From Multifurca ochricompacta (lineage: Eukaryota > Basidiomycota > Agaricomycetes > Russulales > Russulaceae): a DNA stretch of 64,000 nucleotides. A program made the translations under genes and the position numbers. The stretch spans positions 1-64,000 of the forward strand of contig WTXG01000182.1 of the NCBI GenBank assembly GCA_022496185.1, read 5' to 3'. This document shows, in pieces, positions 1 through 9,461 of this stretch. Position 1 is the stretch's first letter. The number at the start of each line of letters is the position of its first letter. Under the pieces are notes generated by a model. That model made no database searches. It was not told the DNA's origin and was given only the letters and a program-made list of their open reading frames with translations.

Positions 1-675
1 AAGATATGGAGTGCCTGCAAGGTCAAGACTGTCAAGGACAAGTCAGTTCAAGGGGTCAGGGTGAACCACAGGGCCAGGATCAAGGATCAAGGTCAAGGTT
101 ATCAAAGCAAGTCAATTCAAGGTGTCAAGCGAACCACAGAGGGCCGCGGTTAGGGTTCAAGGCCCACACAAGATAAGGAGGGCACGCGTGCAAGAAGCAA
201 GTCGAAGCAGTGGCAATAGGCCCTGCTGGAGGTTCTGGGGTGAAGGCTTCCTAAGTTGCAGCTTAGGAAGTTCAAGGGATTCTTGGTGAAGAACAGTAGA
301 CCTGTATTAGATACAAGAGAACAGACTTAATGTCTGTCTCTCTAGTATGTCTCCTTAAATACAAGTATTCTAGTGTCTTTGTAATTACAGTAAAGTGGAA
401 TGTTCAGTATAGTAACTAGCCAAGTGAATCTCCATTGGAGATTGAGACAGGAAGAGGAAGTGGTGTTGCACCCACTCCAAAGGCGAATGAGTGTCAATCC
501 AAGTCAGTCCAAAAAGTCCGGAAATCAGATAAAATAAAGATCATCAACTCCAGTCACATGACTCAGAGTGAGAAGTCGAAACGTTGAAACAGAAGTCGAA
601 CGCGCGCGGCTCGAAAAACCGTCACAAAACGTCACACGCGCATCGCAAGCTGTCACATCGACAATAAGCGTCACA
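1..675. repeat. LTR-E, partial copy
   Basis: This stretch matches the solo LTR at 30361-31111, including the CAAGGTCAAG-rich start, the lysine-poor GC blocks and the terminal GCGTCACA. Its first part lies outside the window. The end at 675 is followed by a hAT terminus, so the LTR landed inside a hAT copy. It contains no coding sequence. Whether this is a solo LTR or part of a full element cannot be told from the window. Confidence 0.75.
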
Positions 676-696
676 GAAACCCCTTGACAATCACTA
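676..696 (-). mobile_element. hAT1 terminus, truncated by LTR-E
   Basis: Read on the minus strand it begins TAGTGATTGTCAAGGGG, the same terminus that starts hAT1b at 49691. Only the last bases are visible because LTR-E interrupts it. The next 8 bp (697-704) belong to another hAT1 copy, so one hAT appears inserted into another. Confidence 0.6.
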
Positions 697-811
697 ATTT
701 TCACGGGTGACCCATGGGTAACCCACAGGTTACCCATACCCATAGTGACAGGTACGGGTACAGGTACAGGTACCAACAACAATACCCCAGGGTTACCCCT
801 GCCAATCACTA
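697..811 (+). mobile_element. hAT1 right end
   Basis: It carries the typical hAT1 subterminal array of short GGGTAACC and GGTACAGGTA units and ends GGGTTACCCCTGCC followed by AATCACTA, like the right ends at 22289 and 51140. There is no transposase. It ends against host-like RCC1 coding sequence. Confidence 0.65.
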
Positions 812-1014
812 CTCAGGGGACCACTGATAACCCATGGTGAGCTCTGCACATGAGGCACAGGTACATCATATCCCAGCTGAGAGAAGCGCCCAAGGCCCCA
901 GGAGAAAACGACGCCGTCTGATGTAAGAGCGAGGGTGTGGTCCTGGCCGACTGCGATGGCGGTAATCTTAACATCGGACGCTAGTTGGATTATTGGTGAG
1001 AGTGAGGGCCAAGT
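812..1014 (-). pseudogene. RCC1-repeat exon of an IBtk-like host gene (fragment)
   Basis: On the minus strand the frame reads ...ITAIAVGQDHTLALTSDG... and then SWGLGRFSQLGY, a canonical RCC1 blade (GxDHTLAL plus WGxGxxxQLG). In fungal BTB/RCC1/ankyrin (IBtk-like) proteins this blade follows the ankyrin repeats. The upstream edge looks like a splice acceptor (GCGTAG before ACTTGG) with a branch-like GCTGATG in the adjoining bases. The downstream edge is cut by the hAT1 end at 811. Only one exon remnant is present, so the gene is broken here. A related ankyrin piece lies on the opposite strand at 54899-56465. The RCC1 assignment is firm; the specific family is inferred. Confidence 0.6.
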
Positions 1015-1052
1015 CTACGCGTAAAATTGACATCAGCTAAGAAGTCATGTGG
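1015..1052 (-). other. Probable 3' end of an intron
   Basis: On the minus strand this reads towards a terminal TAG directly before the RCC1 exon, with GCTGATG about 20 nt upstream as a possible branch site. LTR-B abuts it at 1053, so the gypsy sequences may have landed in the intron. Confidence 0.35.
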
Positions 1053-1646
1053 TGTTACAAACCCTGCTACGTCATCTTGCTTTCTTTTTCCATCACATGA
1101 TATGCTGTTTGGCCCCGTTTGTCCTTTGTTGACGGTGTTGTGACTCCCTTTGTATACGTTTATTCCTTATCTCTGACTCAGGCTGTGCTTATCTGTGACT
1201 CATACATTACACTAGAAACGCTTATGTATTTTCCCACCAGAATCGCGACTATACCAGATCCATCTACATATATTCTCACCTGGCCCACACTGACTCCGTT
1301 CCCCTTTCGGTCATATTACGACTTTGTTGATACACTGAGTACGATACTCCGATTTAGACTCCGACCTCTATTACGTATATAAGGCCTGCCTAGATAGCCT
1401 GTATGCCTTAGACTCGACTTCTTAATCGACTTGGTGCATTACCTTCTGGGTGATTCCTAAGACCCGACTCTTGAATCGTCTCAGTGCTTCTGGCACTCTT
1501 CTGCTCACCAATACTAAGGGATTAGCTCCTTGGTACCGACTTCTCACTCGAACTCCATGTACTTGAAAGACAGTACACACCTGACTTCATAGTTTTGCTA
1601 TGCGACTTATCACATGTTGTGACGAACGCCCGCACCAGGCGTTACA
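1053..1646 (+). repeat. LTR-B, 5' LTR of a plus-strand gypsy element
   Basis: A 594-bp LTR that starts TGTTACAAAC and ends GGCGTTACA. A near copy in the opposite orientation lies at 13582-14173. It is followed by a self-complementary primer site and gag. The outer flank (TGTGG) matches neither edge of the composite region, so its partner LTR is not in place here. Confidence 0.8.
1376..1420 (+). promoter_or_regulatory. LTR-B TATA box and predicted transcript start
   Basis: TATATAA at 1376-1382 lies 34 nt upstream of AGACTCGACTT (1410-1420). That 11-mer is the exact reverse complement of the primer site at 1649-1659, so it is the expected 5' end of the RNA under self-priming. The same 34-nt spacing is found in GypA1, GypA2 and the solo LTR at 52228. 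Confidence 0.65.
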
Positions 1647-1648
1647 TT

Positions 1649-1659
1649 AAGTCGAGTCT
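1649..1659 (+). other. Self-priming primer-binding site
   Basis: AAGTCGAGTCT begins two bases after the LTR end. It pairs perfectly with AGACTCGACTT at 1410-1420, the predicted first bases of the transcript. Confidence 0.65.
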
Positions 1660-1668
1660 CTCCCCACC

Positions 1669-2999
1669 GTGGCTTCATCCAGCCGCAGTCAGACCTTGCA
1701 CAACGAAGAACTCATCGACCGCTGAGACAAGGATAATCTTTCACAACAAGTCCTTGGCTCTGCTGTCTGGAAAGATTTTGAGACCGAGTTTGGATACTAC
1801 GTCTATCACGACGATCAGTACCAGCCAGTTGAATACGACGAACAGAAGAGGGTCTGGTACTGTATCCATTACTCTAGAAGCCATCGTTCCTGGGTTACCA
1901 CAGGACCTGCCCCACCAGAGTACGGCCTAGGACCTTGGAGAGAAAATCCTCCAGCCATCGTCACAGATTCAGAAACAGAAGAATACATCGAAGAAAGCAG
2001 CGAAGACGCACAAGTCATAGCCACTAGTTTTACGGCTCAGACAGTTGCACCAGAGAGTACTATGTTCAGAACATCTGCTTTAGTCTCTCCCCAGATCACA
2101 CGACAAACCTCAGACACCCCGACCATTACCTATCCTACGATGTCGACCATCGCTGCACAGTTGCCCGACCCCGCTCCAGTTGTCCCTGCCCCAAACCTTC
2201 CCCCCCCATCAGGACACCTTACGGGAGTTCTGCCGACCACGTTTACTGGTGACCGATCACAGAGCAAAAAGTTCATGCTCGAGTTTGAGATGTTCAAAAA
2301 CTTTAACCATGACGTCCCGCAAATCGTAAACCCCTTTCAACGGACCAACCTCTTCCTCTCGCTTATCAGAGGGGATTCCATCGATGACTGGACAATGGAG
2401 CAGATCGAATGGCTGAACGATAGAGTTTCAGCCGGAATCAGAACCACAGACGAGGATCTGTGGGATGTAGTGGCGCAAAGATTAAAAGACGCCTTCACAG
2501 ATGGGCAGGCCAAACAGAAGGCTGCCAGAGAATTGAAGTCCCTAAAGATGGAAAGAGGGGACTTGGATGGCTACGTAGCCAGATTCCGCAACCTGGCCAA
2601 GAGAGTGGGGTACGATGTGAATGAAGAGGCAATGCTCGACCTCTTCTCCCAGGGGCTGCCTAACCCCCTTGTGAAGAACATCATCCAATTCCATCACCCC
2701 GAGTCATGGAGCCAGTGGATGAGTGCTGCCAGAACACAGCAGCAGGATTACCTAGACTTCCAAACACGATTTGGAGTGGACACGAAGAAGGGTAAAACCC
2801 GTGATCAATGGAAGGTGGCATTTGGGGTGAAACCTACCCACCCTTGAGACCCCAATGCCATGGACACATTGGCAGATCGTACCAAGGCCCGCGCAGCCCT
2901 TACCGACGACGAAAAGAAAAACCTCATGAAAGAAGGGCGCTGCTTTCACTGCCGAGCACAAGGGCATATGTCGCGGTTCTGCCCAAAGAAGACAGTCCG
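1669..2999 (+). pseudogene. gag of a Ty3/gypsy element (GypB), truncated
   Basis: A gag frame beginning just after the primer site. The expected ATG is GTG (1669-1671). The N-terminal block with WKDFETEFGYYVYHD, the capsid-like helical region (SKKFMLEFEMFKNFNHDVPQ and DDWTMEQIEWLND) and a CCHC knuckle CFHCRAQGHMSRFC are all in one frame. Two in-frame TGA stops (1723 and 2845) stand where GypA copies have Arg. The frame is cut at 2999 by LTR-C, before the protease. Gag packages the element RNA. This copy is non-functional. Confidence 0.85.
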
Positions 3000-4269
3000 T
3001 GTTACGCTCAGCGGAGCGTTCTGTGCGGCATGCACGGGTCAGCGCGGGTCCATTACCTCAGCCACGAGCCTAGCACAATAAGGCTAGACTCTGGGAACTG
3101 TCTAGCTTCGGGATCGGTTAAGGTTTGGTGCTATAATCAAGCACAGAGGGAGACGGGATGAGCCAGCCAAAGGGAGCTAATCCCCTAAGGCTGTTAAGTG
3201 GGGACAGGGCCCAGTTGCTGTGCTGGAAGCACACCAAGCACACTGGAGCCCTTAGGGAGTGACAGAGGGATTCAAAGGGAAGGGTACACACCCATTGCCA
3301 GAGGCAATGGGGGTCCCTGCAGGGATCTCAAAGACGCAAAAAAGGGGGAAAAGACTTCTGATGTATTGGGGTCTAAGATCTCTAGGCTGAAGGCACAAGA
3401 GGTCAAATCTAGGGTTGTACAAACTGTCTACAGGGTCTTATATACTGTATGGGGATCTGGTTTGTAGCTAATCAGGAACAGGGTCAGAGTCCTTATCATC
3501 CAATAGCAGATAAGATGTCAAATATAGTCCATGATAAGGATAAGCCTTATCAGAAGCATAATCATGTGGGACAGCCCCACAGGAGTCATATCAGTGTGGG
3601 AGGATTCCCACCAGGGTCAGGGGTAAATGGGGAGATAACAGGTCCCACAGGAGTCAGGGTGGATGTGGGAATACTCCCACAGGAATCAGAGAAGCGAATG
3701 ATAGGCCAGATGGGCCATGTGATCAGAGAGGGGTAAATGATCAGATGAAGATGCTGTGATCAGGGTCAGGGATCACATGGTCCAAAGTCACATGGTCAGG
3801 GATCACATGGCCAGGAGTCACATGACTGGCAGAGGGTCAAGTACAAGCCAAAGTCGAAGATTAGATTGGCAGGGACAGTGTCAGAGATCCTATGGGTGTC
3901 AGCCACAGGGACAGGGTACAGATACTGGCCAAGACAAAGGCCAAGCATCAGGAGAAGGGGGTTCTACAGCCAACAGCACAGTAGCTGAACTATCAGTGGG
4001 TCAGGTGCAGGTGTCAGGAATGGGGTCCTATGAGTGTCATATCACAGGCATCAGGGTGGGGTCCTGGGCACACAGGCCACAGGCATCAGGCAGGGTCCCA
4101 AGGCAGTAAGCCAAGGGCATCAAGTCAAAGGTCCTAGGCACAAGGCCATAGGCATCTGGGTTCTGGGGCCAAAGTGGTCAAGGGATGGTGGAATAGGGGA
4201 ATGGACAGTCAAGTGTGGTGCAAGGGGGAGGTGCAGTGTAAGGGTCAGGAAAAGAGTAGGGTCGTAACA
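3000..4269 (-). repeat. LTR-C, 3' LTR
   Basis: A 1270-bp LTR, TGTTACGCTC to GTCGTAACA on the plus strand. It is the reverse-complement counterpart of the solo LTR at 55090-56353. A polypurine tract adjoins it at 4270. The minus-strand TATA is near 3440. It holds a dense set of CACATG motifs around 3760-3840. Confidence 0.8.
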
Positions 4270-4281
4270 TTACCCCCTTTT
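4270..4281 (-). other. Polypurine tract
   Basis: On the minus strand AAAGGGGGTAA directly precedes the LTR, matching the tracts of GypA1 (23432) and GypA2 (40372). It is the expected primer for plus-strand DNA synthesis. Confidence 0.65.
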
Positions 4282-5808
4282 CAGGCTCAAGCTGACCCAG
4301 CTTGACAAGTATGCAATGTCCAAGGGTAGGGGTCAAAGACGTCATGCACAGTCCACAGTCCAAGTCATCTCAGTCAGGTAGTTGTTGGCATCAACTCCTA
4401 GTCATCAGGGTCCTCAGGTCGTGCTCAGAAAGCTCTTCCATCAGTCCAGTTCTTCTGGTCATGTCAGTCAACAGTCAACCATCAGATTCCATCCTAGTCT
4501 TGTATCAAAGCCCAAGCAACAGCCAGGGCGTCGGGGTTCTCAACACGCGGCGTGAGCTGCCGCGGTATCATCGAGTTCGGATTCTCGACCGCATGCATAG
4601 TCGTGGTGTCATCGAGTCTTCAGTCCTCAACTGCGCGCAAGGTCGCGGTATCATTGGGCGTCGTCTTATCCTCAGCCGCAGTTGACGCAGTGGCATCATC
4701 GAATGTCGTTTCGTCCTCAGCCGCAGACAAGGCAGCAGCGTCATCGGGTTTTCAGTCCTCAACCACGCGCAAGGCCACAGTATCATCGGATATTGTCTTG
4801 TCCTCAGCCGCAGACGAAGCAGCGGCGTCATCGGATTTCTTATCCCGTTTCTGCAGGCCTTGAAGCGGCGGCGGCGAGCATTTTCGAGTGGGTCAGGTCG
4901 CGCGGTGATGTAAACCTGCGCATTCTTCGTGTTCCCTTCTGGTCAGGGTGTTCGTGAGGATCTTCAACACGCGGCGTGGACTGCCGCAGCGTTATGGGGT
5001 CGGGGTTCGTCCTGGTCTCAGCAAACACTCCAGCAGTAACTGATGCATGGAGTAAATCAGGATGCGCGGCTGAAAGAGGTCCGCACATTCGGTCATGTTC
5101 TTCGTCTTCGGTTCGAGCCCATAAGGTCATCCCATCATCGACGGTATTGGTCGTTCGTCGGGCTGCGTCAGGTAATTGCAACCGTCAGTTCCGTGCTCCA
5201 AAAACCCAAGCGACAACATGCGCATTGGGGTCAGTCGCGCACAGCCAGCAACAATGACTGGCGATGACATAGGGTCCTCTGCACGCGGACTGCATCCGTG
5301 GCTTCATCGGGTTCGGGTCCTCCACTGCAGGTAAAATATCTACAGTATCATCGGGTTCGGGTCCTTGCAATCATCGACTGTCAGTTTCCTCTCATTCTTG
5401 TGTCAAAACCCAGGCGACAGCGTGCGCGTTGGGATGCAGCCAGCAACGGGCATACACACAGTCATCTCCCCTTCTGGTCAGGGTTTTCATGAGCATCCTC
5501 ACCAGCAACAGTGAACACTGGCAAGGGCATCGGGTCAACATGCGGCGTGAACTGCCGCGGTTTCTTCAGGTTCGGATCCTCAACTGCAGATAGAACGTCC
5601 GCAGCATCATTGGGTTCAGGCTGGCATACAAGCCAGATCCATGGGTCATCAATCCAAGTTTGTCTTCTGGGTCAAAGTACAGTTCCAAGGTTCAAGACGC
5701 GCAAGGAGTGGTTGTGCAAAAATATCGGCGTACCGTTCAGAGATGATTTGGTATGCTTGCCAGGTGGTGCTCTATGTCAAAGACCCCCCGGTTAATCTTT
5801 ACCATTTG
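4282..5808 (-). pseudogene. Degenerate tail of the accessory ORF with acidic repeats
   Basis: Minus-strand translation gives recurring acidic segments such as DPNPDDTVDILPAVEDPNP (near 5300-5370), NDAADVLSAVEDPN (near 5590) and EDAHENPDQKG or EDPHEHPDQKG (near 5480 and 4940). They continue the frame region downstream of the conserved accessory core at 5809. No zinc knuckles are recognisable here, unlike GypA1 and GypA2. Many stops and frame changes show decay. The function is unknown. The repeats suggest a disordered acidic tail. Confidence 0.45.
4568..4831 (-). repeat. Minisatellite of about 45 bp coding 15-residue acidic repeats
   Basis: TCCTCA landmarks recur at 4624, 4668, 4714, 4756 and 4801 (spacing 42-46 bp). 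On the minus strand each unit encodes about 15 residues of the type PDDAAALSAAEDETT. The multiple-of-three period indicates it evolved as coding sequence. Confidence 0.6.
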
Positions 5809-6411
5809 TCACTCATAGTCACGACGTTGCATCTCCAAGTTGTCCCTGAGCGCCTGGAACTTACGCAACCATGCAATTTCAGTGGTTAGTCGTGGCATAC
5901 GTAAGTCTCGGAGCACCTCGTTAATGGTGAAGGCACATGGGTCATGGGCTGAAAGATGCTGCAAATGTTCTGGCCCCAAGACATAGTGAAGGCAATTGAC
6001 GATCTTTTCTTCCAGGTATACTGGGGCTCCATAGACTGGCACCCCCTTTTCCAGACAGCCGGCTACATCCATACCTTTGTTGGTGTAATAGATGTACTTG
6101 GCTATCTCCGTAGTACCGTCATTCTTGGATGACAGGATCATGAGCAGGAAGTAAAATTGAGAGTTGGGGTCATTCAGGAAGAACAGAAATTCTGGGGACT
6201 CGTCACCAAAGTCCACATCGATCAAATCGTTGGGATGGGGGTGTTCGGGCAGATTAAAATCTTCATTGATGTTGATGATTCTGTCCCCTTCAGCCACTTT
6301 GGTGGTCACATCATAGTTAACAGGAGATAGTGGGCGAGAAGGAGGGTGCAGAGGAGAAAGTAAGGGAAACGCATTGATGGTGGCGGAGGTGTGGACACTG
6401 GACAGAGACAT
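5809..6411 (-). pseudogene. Accessory ORF core, gypsy element (downstream of pol)
   Basis: Homologous to the accessory frames of GypA1 and GypA2. Shared features are an aligned start Met at 6411 (MSLSSVHTSATINAF), a PHPNDL motif, then the core IAKYIYYTNKGMDVAGC and PVYGAPVYLEE, followed by a helical, probably coiled-coil stretch. In this copy the frame is open straight through from the integrase chromodomain (to 6552), so it is fused to pol instead of starting separately. A TGA at 5809 ends it. I do not recognise the domain. No signal peptide or membrane segment is visible, so an envelope protein is unlikely. Confidence 0.6.
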
Positions 6412-7871
6412 GGACGTTGTACTGGTCAGTTGTGAGGGAGGGGGTTGTTCAGTAGCACATATTTTTTCTTCCTCTTTATCTGCCTCTGGATGGCATCTAT
6501 AGAAGTCTTTGATGAGTCTGGGCGCAAAGACATCTGCAGCAGATTCCCACAAGCTGTCGGTGTCAGGGAATCCCTTCCATTTGATCAGATAGTGAAGTCT
6601 TTGATTGTGCCCTCAACCCTTCCATTTCACATCAGCGATATGTTCTACCTCCCATTCCGGTTCTCCATCGACTAGATCAGGAGGGGGTCTAGGGAAATTC
6701 TGCCCATGAATGGAAGTCTCCTTGTATGGTGTCAAAAGACTGGCATGGAAAACGGGGTGTATCTTCCAGGTGGCAGGTAACGTGAGCTTGTACGTGATGT
6801 CTGAGAGCTTCTGTTCAATTACAAAGGGGCCGTGGCGTCTGGGAGCTAGTTTCGCTGTTGGGTGTGATGTGTGAATGTTACATCCTTCTAGCCAGACCTG
6901 ATCTCCGACCTGGTAGGGCATAAACCTAGTGGGCTTCTTGGCCAGGGTCCTTTGCGCCTTCTGAAGGTTTCTATTGGCTGATTCCCGTATCTCCTCCCAT
7001 TGGCCGATATGCTGTGTCACCGATGGTACATTTGTGGGTTTGTCTGTCCATGTAGTGTGAGGGTTCCATCCCATAATAAGGGAGAAGGGAGAGGCTTTCG
7101 TCATTCCATTTGGCCAGCTATTGTGTGTGAACTCAGCTGTTGCTAACCATTCTGCCCAGTTGTCCTGCCGTTCATTACACCAGAATCAAAGGTATTGTTC
7201 CAACCATTGGTTCGTCCATTCGGATTGACCATCCGTTTGAGGGTGATATGCTGTAGAGATGTTCTGCTGGATATCGAGGCATTTACAGAGGGCTTGGGCA
7301 AACATGGATGCAAATTGTGGGTCTCGGTCTGAAATGATCTTTTGGGGAAGTCTGTAGTGCCGGTAGACGTGGTTTAGGTACAGTTTTGCTACTCCTTCTG
7401 CTGATATCGTCTTGTTGCAGGGGATGAAGAGGGCGGCCTTCGAATAATCATGGTCCATGATGGTGAGTATTGAGTCATATCCTTGTGACTGTGGGAGCTT
7501 GATGATAAAGTCCATTGCAATGGTCTGGAAGGGGGCTGTTGCTATCGGTGTAATGGGTGAAAGTGCCAGCAGTTTTGGGTGGGTGTTTACTTTGTTTGCC
7601 TGGCATTCCACACATCCTTTGACATATGCTTCTACATCCTTTTTCATGTTTGGCCACCAATAATCTCGTTTCGCAAGGGCATAGGTGTTTGCAATTCCCG
7701 GGTGTCCTGCAGAGGGAAGGTCATGGTGAAAATGAATCACCCCCCTCTTAACATTGTCACCACCAGTGACAACCAATCGATTGCCATCTTTCCACCAAAG
7801 GCTGTTTTTCATTTTTATGTTGTGCAGTTCTGCCCAGGACTTGCACAGCTCCTGATTCATGTTCTGCATCA
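6412..7871 (-). pseudogene. Integrase and chromodomain part of pol
   Basis: Contains the zinc-binding HHCC segment (HFHHDLPSAGHPGIAN ... CVECQANK), the catalytic D,D,E core (AMDFIIKLP, SDRDPQF and DGQSEWTNQW) and a C-terminal chromodomain (LHYLIKWKGFPDTDSLWE). Integrase inserts the cDNA; the chromodomain is thought to target chromatin. In-frame TGA stops near 7186 and 6612 stand at Arg positions. The frame continues upstream beyond the gag-only element, at 9965. Confidence 0.8.
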
Positions 7872-7876
7872 CTTGG

Positions 7877-8480
7877 TGTTATGAACTACCCAGCGTACCA
7901 AACAAACGGCAAGACGTGGGGGACACACAAGCAGTGACAGCAGCCGCGCGGGGTCCGCAAGGACATCGCCGGCTTAGTCATGATGTCCCACGCCGAAGTC
8001 CAGAAGACAGATACAGCATGAGGTACAGAAGCAGATCACGTGACAGTAAGGTTTGATGCCTCGTGTACAGAAGGACCCTGAACCTTAGTTGACGTGGGAA
8101 GACGGTGGCGCTGGTTCTGATGGAAGGTTCCATAGTCACACGTCCAGAACCACAAGCGTCTAGATAAGACTGATAAGAACGGATGACTAAGCTAGTACCA
8201 GCATGTATATATACCCTAGCTAGTCTCGCTCAGATGGTTCCCCATCTTGAGCTCCTGTGACAATCAGTAGCCTTGTGGACCTTTAACTTCCTTCCTTGCG
8301 TCTCACCACCCGAACTCGTCCCTTTGGTACTCATCCTCTGTGACTTGTACACTGAGCCTGTGACTCTGGTAGACCCTGTGTCGGACTTATTGTCTTCCGC
8401 ATCGACCCAAGATCGTCCCGACCTTGTCTCTGTGACCTAGCCGCCCACACTCGACCGTGTACGCCCCTCTGAGCGTAACA
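7877..8480 (+). repeat. 5' LTR of the gag-only element
   Basis: 604 bp, starting TGTTATGAAC and ending GAGCGTAACA. It differs from the 3' LTR at 11 positions, all C/T or G/A at CpG, with no indel. Confidence 0.93.
8206..8253 (+). promoter_or_regulatory. LTR TATA box and predicted transcript start
   Basis: TATATATA at 8206-8213 is followed 36-38 nt later by ATCTTGAGCT (8244-8253), the reverse complement of the primer site at 8483. The RNA is expected to start at or near 8244. Confidence 0.55.
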
Positions 8481-8482
8481 TT

Positions 8483-8492
8483 AGCTCAAGAT
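8483..8492 (+). other. Self-priming primer-binding site
   Basis: AGCTCAAGAT lies two bases inside the 5' LTR and pairs over 10 nt with 8244-8253. No other primer candidate was apparent. Confidence 0.55.
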
Positions 8493-8498
8493 CTCCCC

Positions 8499-9461
8499 AT
8501 GGCTACCTCACAGACAAAGAAAGACCCGCTTGCTGCTTCCACGTTGTTGGGAGGGCGGCCACGAATGTACGCGAACCGACACCACCCTTCCCTCAGCGAC
8601 GAGATACAGAGAACCGCCCTCGCCCTGACGTATATCCAGGGGCCCGGAGTGGACAAGTGGAAACACAATTGGATCCTGCGCTTGCAAAAGACGCAGAGTG
8701 AAAGCGGCACCCCTGTATTATGGGCCCCGTTTATAAAAGATTTCGAACATGCCTTTGCAAAGAGGCGTGGACCTCGCCCCGTGCGTGCAGGCACTGGACT
8801 CCGCGGAGCTTCTGGCACCGCGGCGCCGAATCGCCAACCGGCGCAGAAGACCCCTACCCAAAGACAGTCGCTCCCTTTGGTGCAGGGATTATCCCGACCG
8901 ACTACCCTGACCCCGGCGCCGGCTCTACCGCCGCCACCGGTTGAAACCCAGCCAGGCCCGGCCCCACAGCCGGCAGCCGCCTCTCAATGGCCCGGACCAG
9001 TAACTTACCAGCCAACGTCCGCCTGGCCGGGGCCGATCACCTTCATTCGCGCCATGCAGTTGAAGCGTGGGCGTTGCTTTAGGTGCAACAAGAAAGGGCA
9101 CGTGATTGGCACGTGCACAGCCGAGCAACCTGATAAAAAGGCTCAGAGGGCTGAGGCCCCTCCCCAAAACCCCCCTCAGAAAGATCGCGCTCCCCCTCCG
9201 GCAGTGGCGCAGCCGGGTTCCTCCAAGACGACGACAACGACGACAACGACGACCCCGACTCAGAGATCCCAGCAGGTTGCGGCCATAGTTCTGGCTGCCA
9301 CTGGCGTGACCCCGACTTCACCCGTTCCGCCCGGTGGGCTTGTACCTGCAGCGGGGGTGATGTTACGAACTACCCAGCGTACCAAACAAACAGCAAGACG
9401 TGGGGGACACACAAGCAGTGACAGCAGCCGCGCGGGGTCCGCAAGGACATCGCCGGCTTAG
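8499..9461 (+). CDS. Gag of the gag-only retrotransposon
   Basis: The ATG at 8499 lies 7 bases after the primer site. The frame is open for 320 codons and ends inside the 3' LTR. The N-terminal half is helical and capsid-like (LSDEIQRTALALTYIQGPG, DKWKHNWILRLQK). A long Pro/Gln/Ala linker follows, then a single CCHC knuckle CFRCNKKGHVIGTC and a Thr tract encoded by ACG/ACA repeats near 9228-9255. Gag would coat and package the element RNA. It is unusually GC-rich compared with neighbours. There are no internal stops, so it may still be functional. It is not closely similar to the GypA/B gag. Confidence 0.85.
   Translation: MATSQTKKDPLAASTLLGGRPRMYANRHHPSLSDEIQRTALALTYIQGPGVDKWKHNWILRLQKTQSESGTPVLWAPFIKDFEHAFAKRRGPRPVRAGTGLRGASGTAAPNRQPAQKTPTQRQSLPLVQGLSRPTTLTPAPALPPPPVETQPGPAPQPAAASQWPGPVTYQPTSAWPGPITFIRAMQLKRGRCFRCNKKGHVIGTCTAEQPDKKAQRAEAPPQNPPQKDRAPPPAVAQPGSSKTTTTTTTTTPTQRSQQVAAIVLAATGVTPTSPVPPGGLVPAAGVMLRTTQRTKQTARRGGHTSSDSSRAGSARTSPA
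9348..9360 (+). other. Polypurine tract
   Basis: GCAGCGGGGGTGA immediately precedes the 3' LTR. It overlaps the end of the gag frame, which reads on into the LTR. Confidence 0.6.

Noticed and set aside
3449..3736. A frame of 95 codons that recurs almost unchanged at 55625-55885
   Set aside because: Both copies lie inside LTR-C. The similarity is that of the LTR itself, and there is no coding-like pattern of change.
4568..4831. Possible CRISPR-like array
   Set aside because: Units are degenerate, contiguous and coding-phased with no unique spacers, and the organism is eukaryotic.
4552..4957. Ser/Ala-rich plus-strand frames with repeats
   Set aside because: They are shadows of the minus-strand acidic repeat array; plus-strand frames have no conserved counterpart.
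5809..6411. Accessory ORF as an envelope gene
   Set aside because: It sits at the env position but has no signal peptide, hydrophobic segment or furin-like site, and GypA copies carry zinc knuckles instead.
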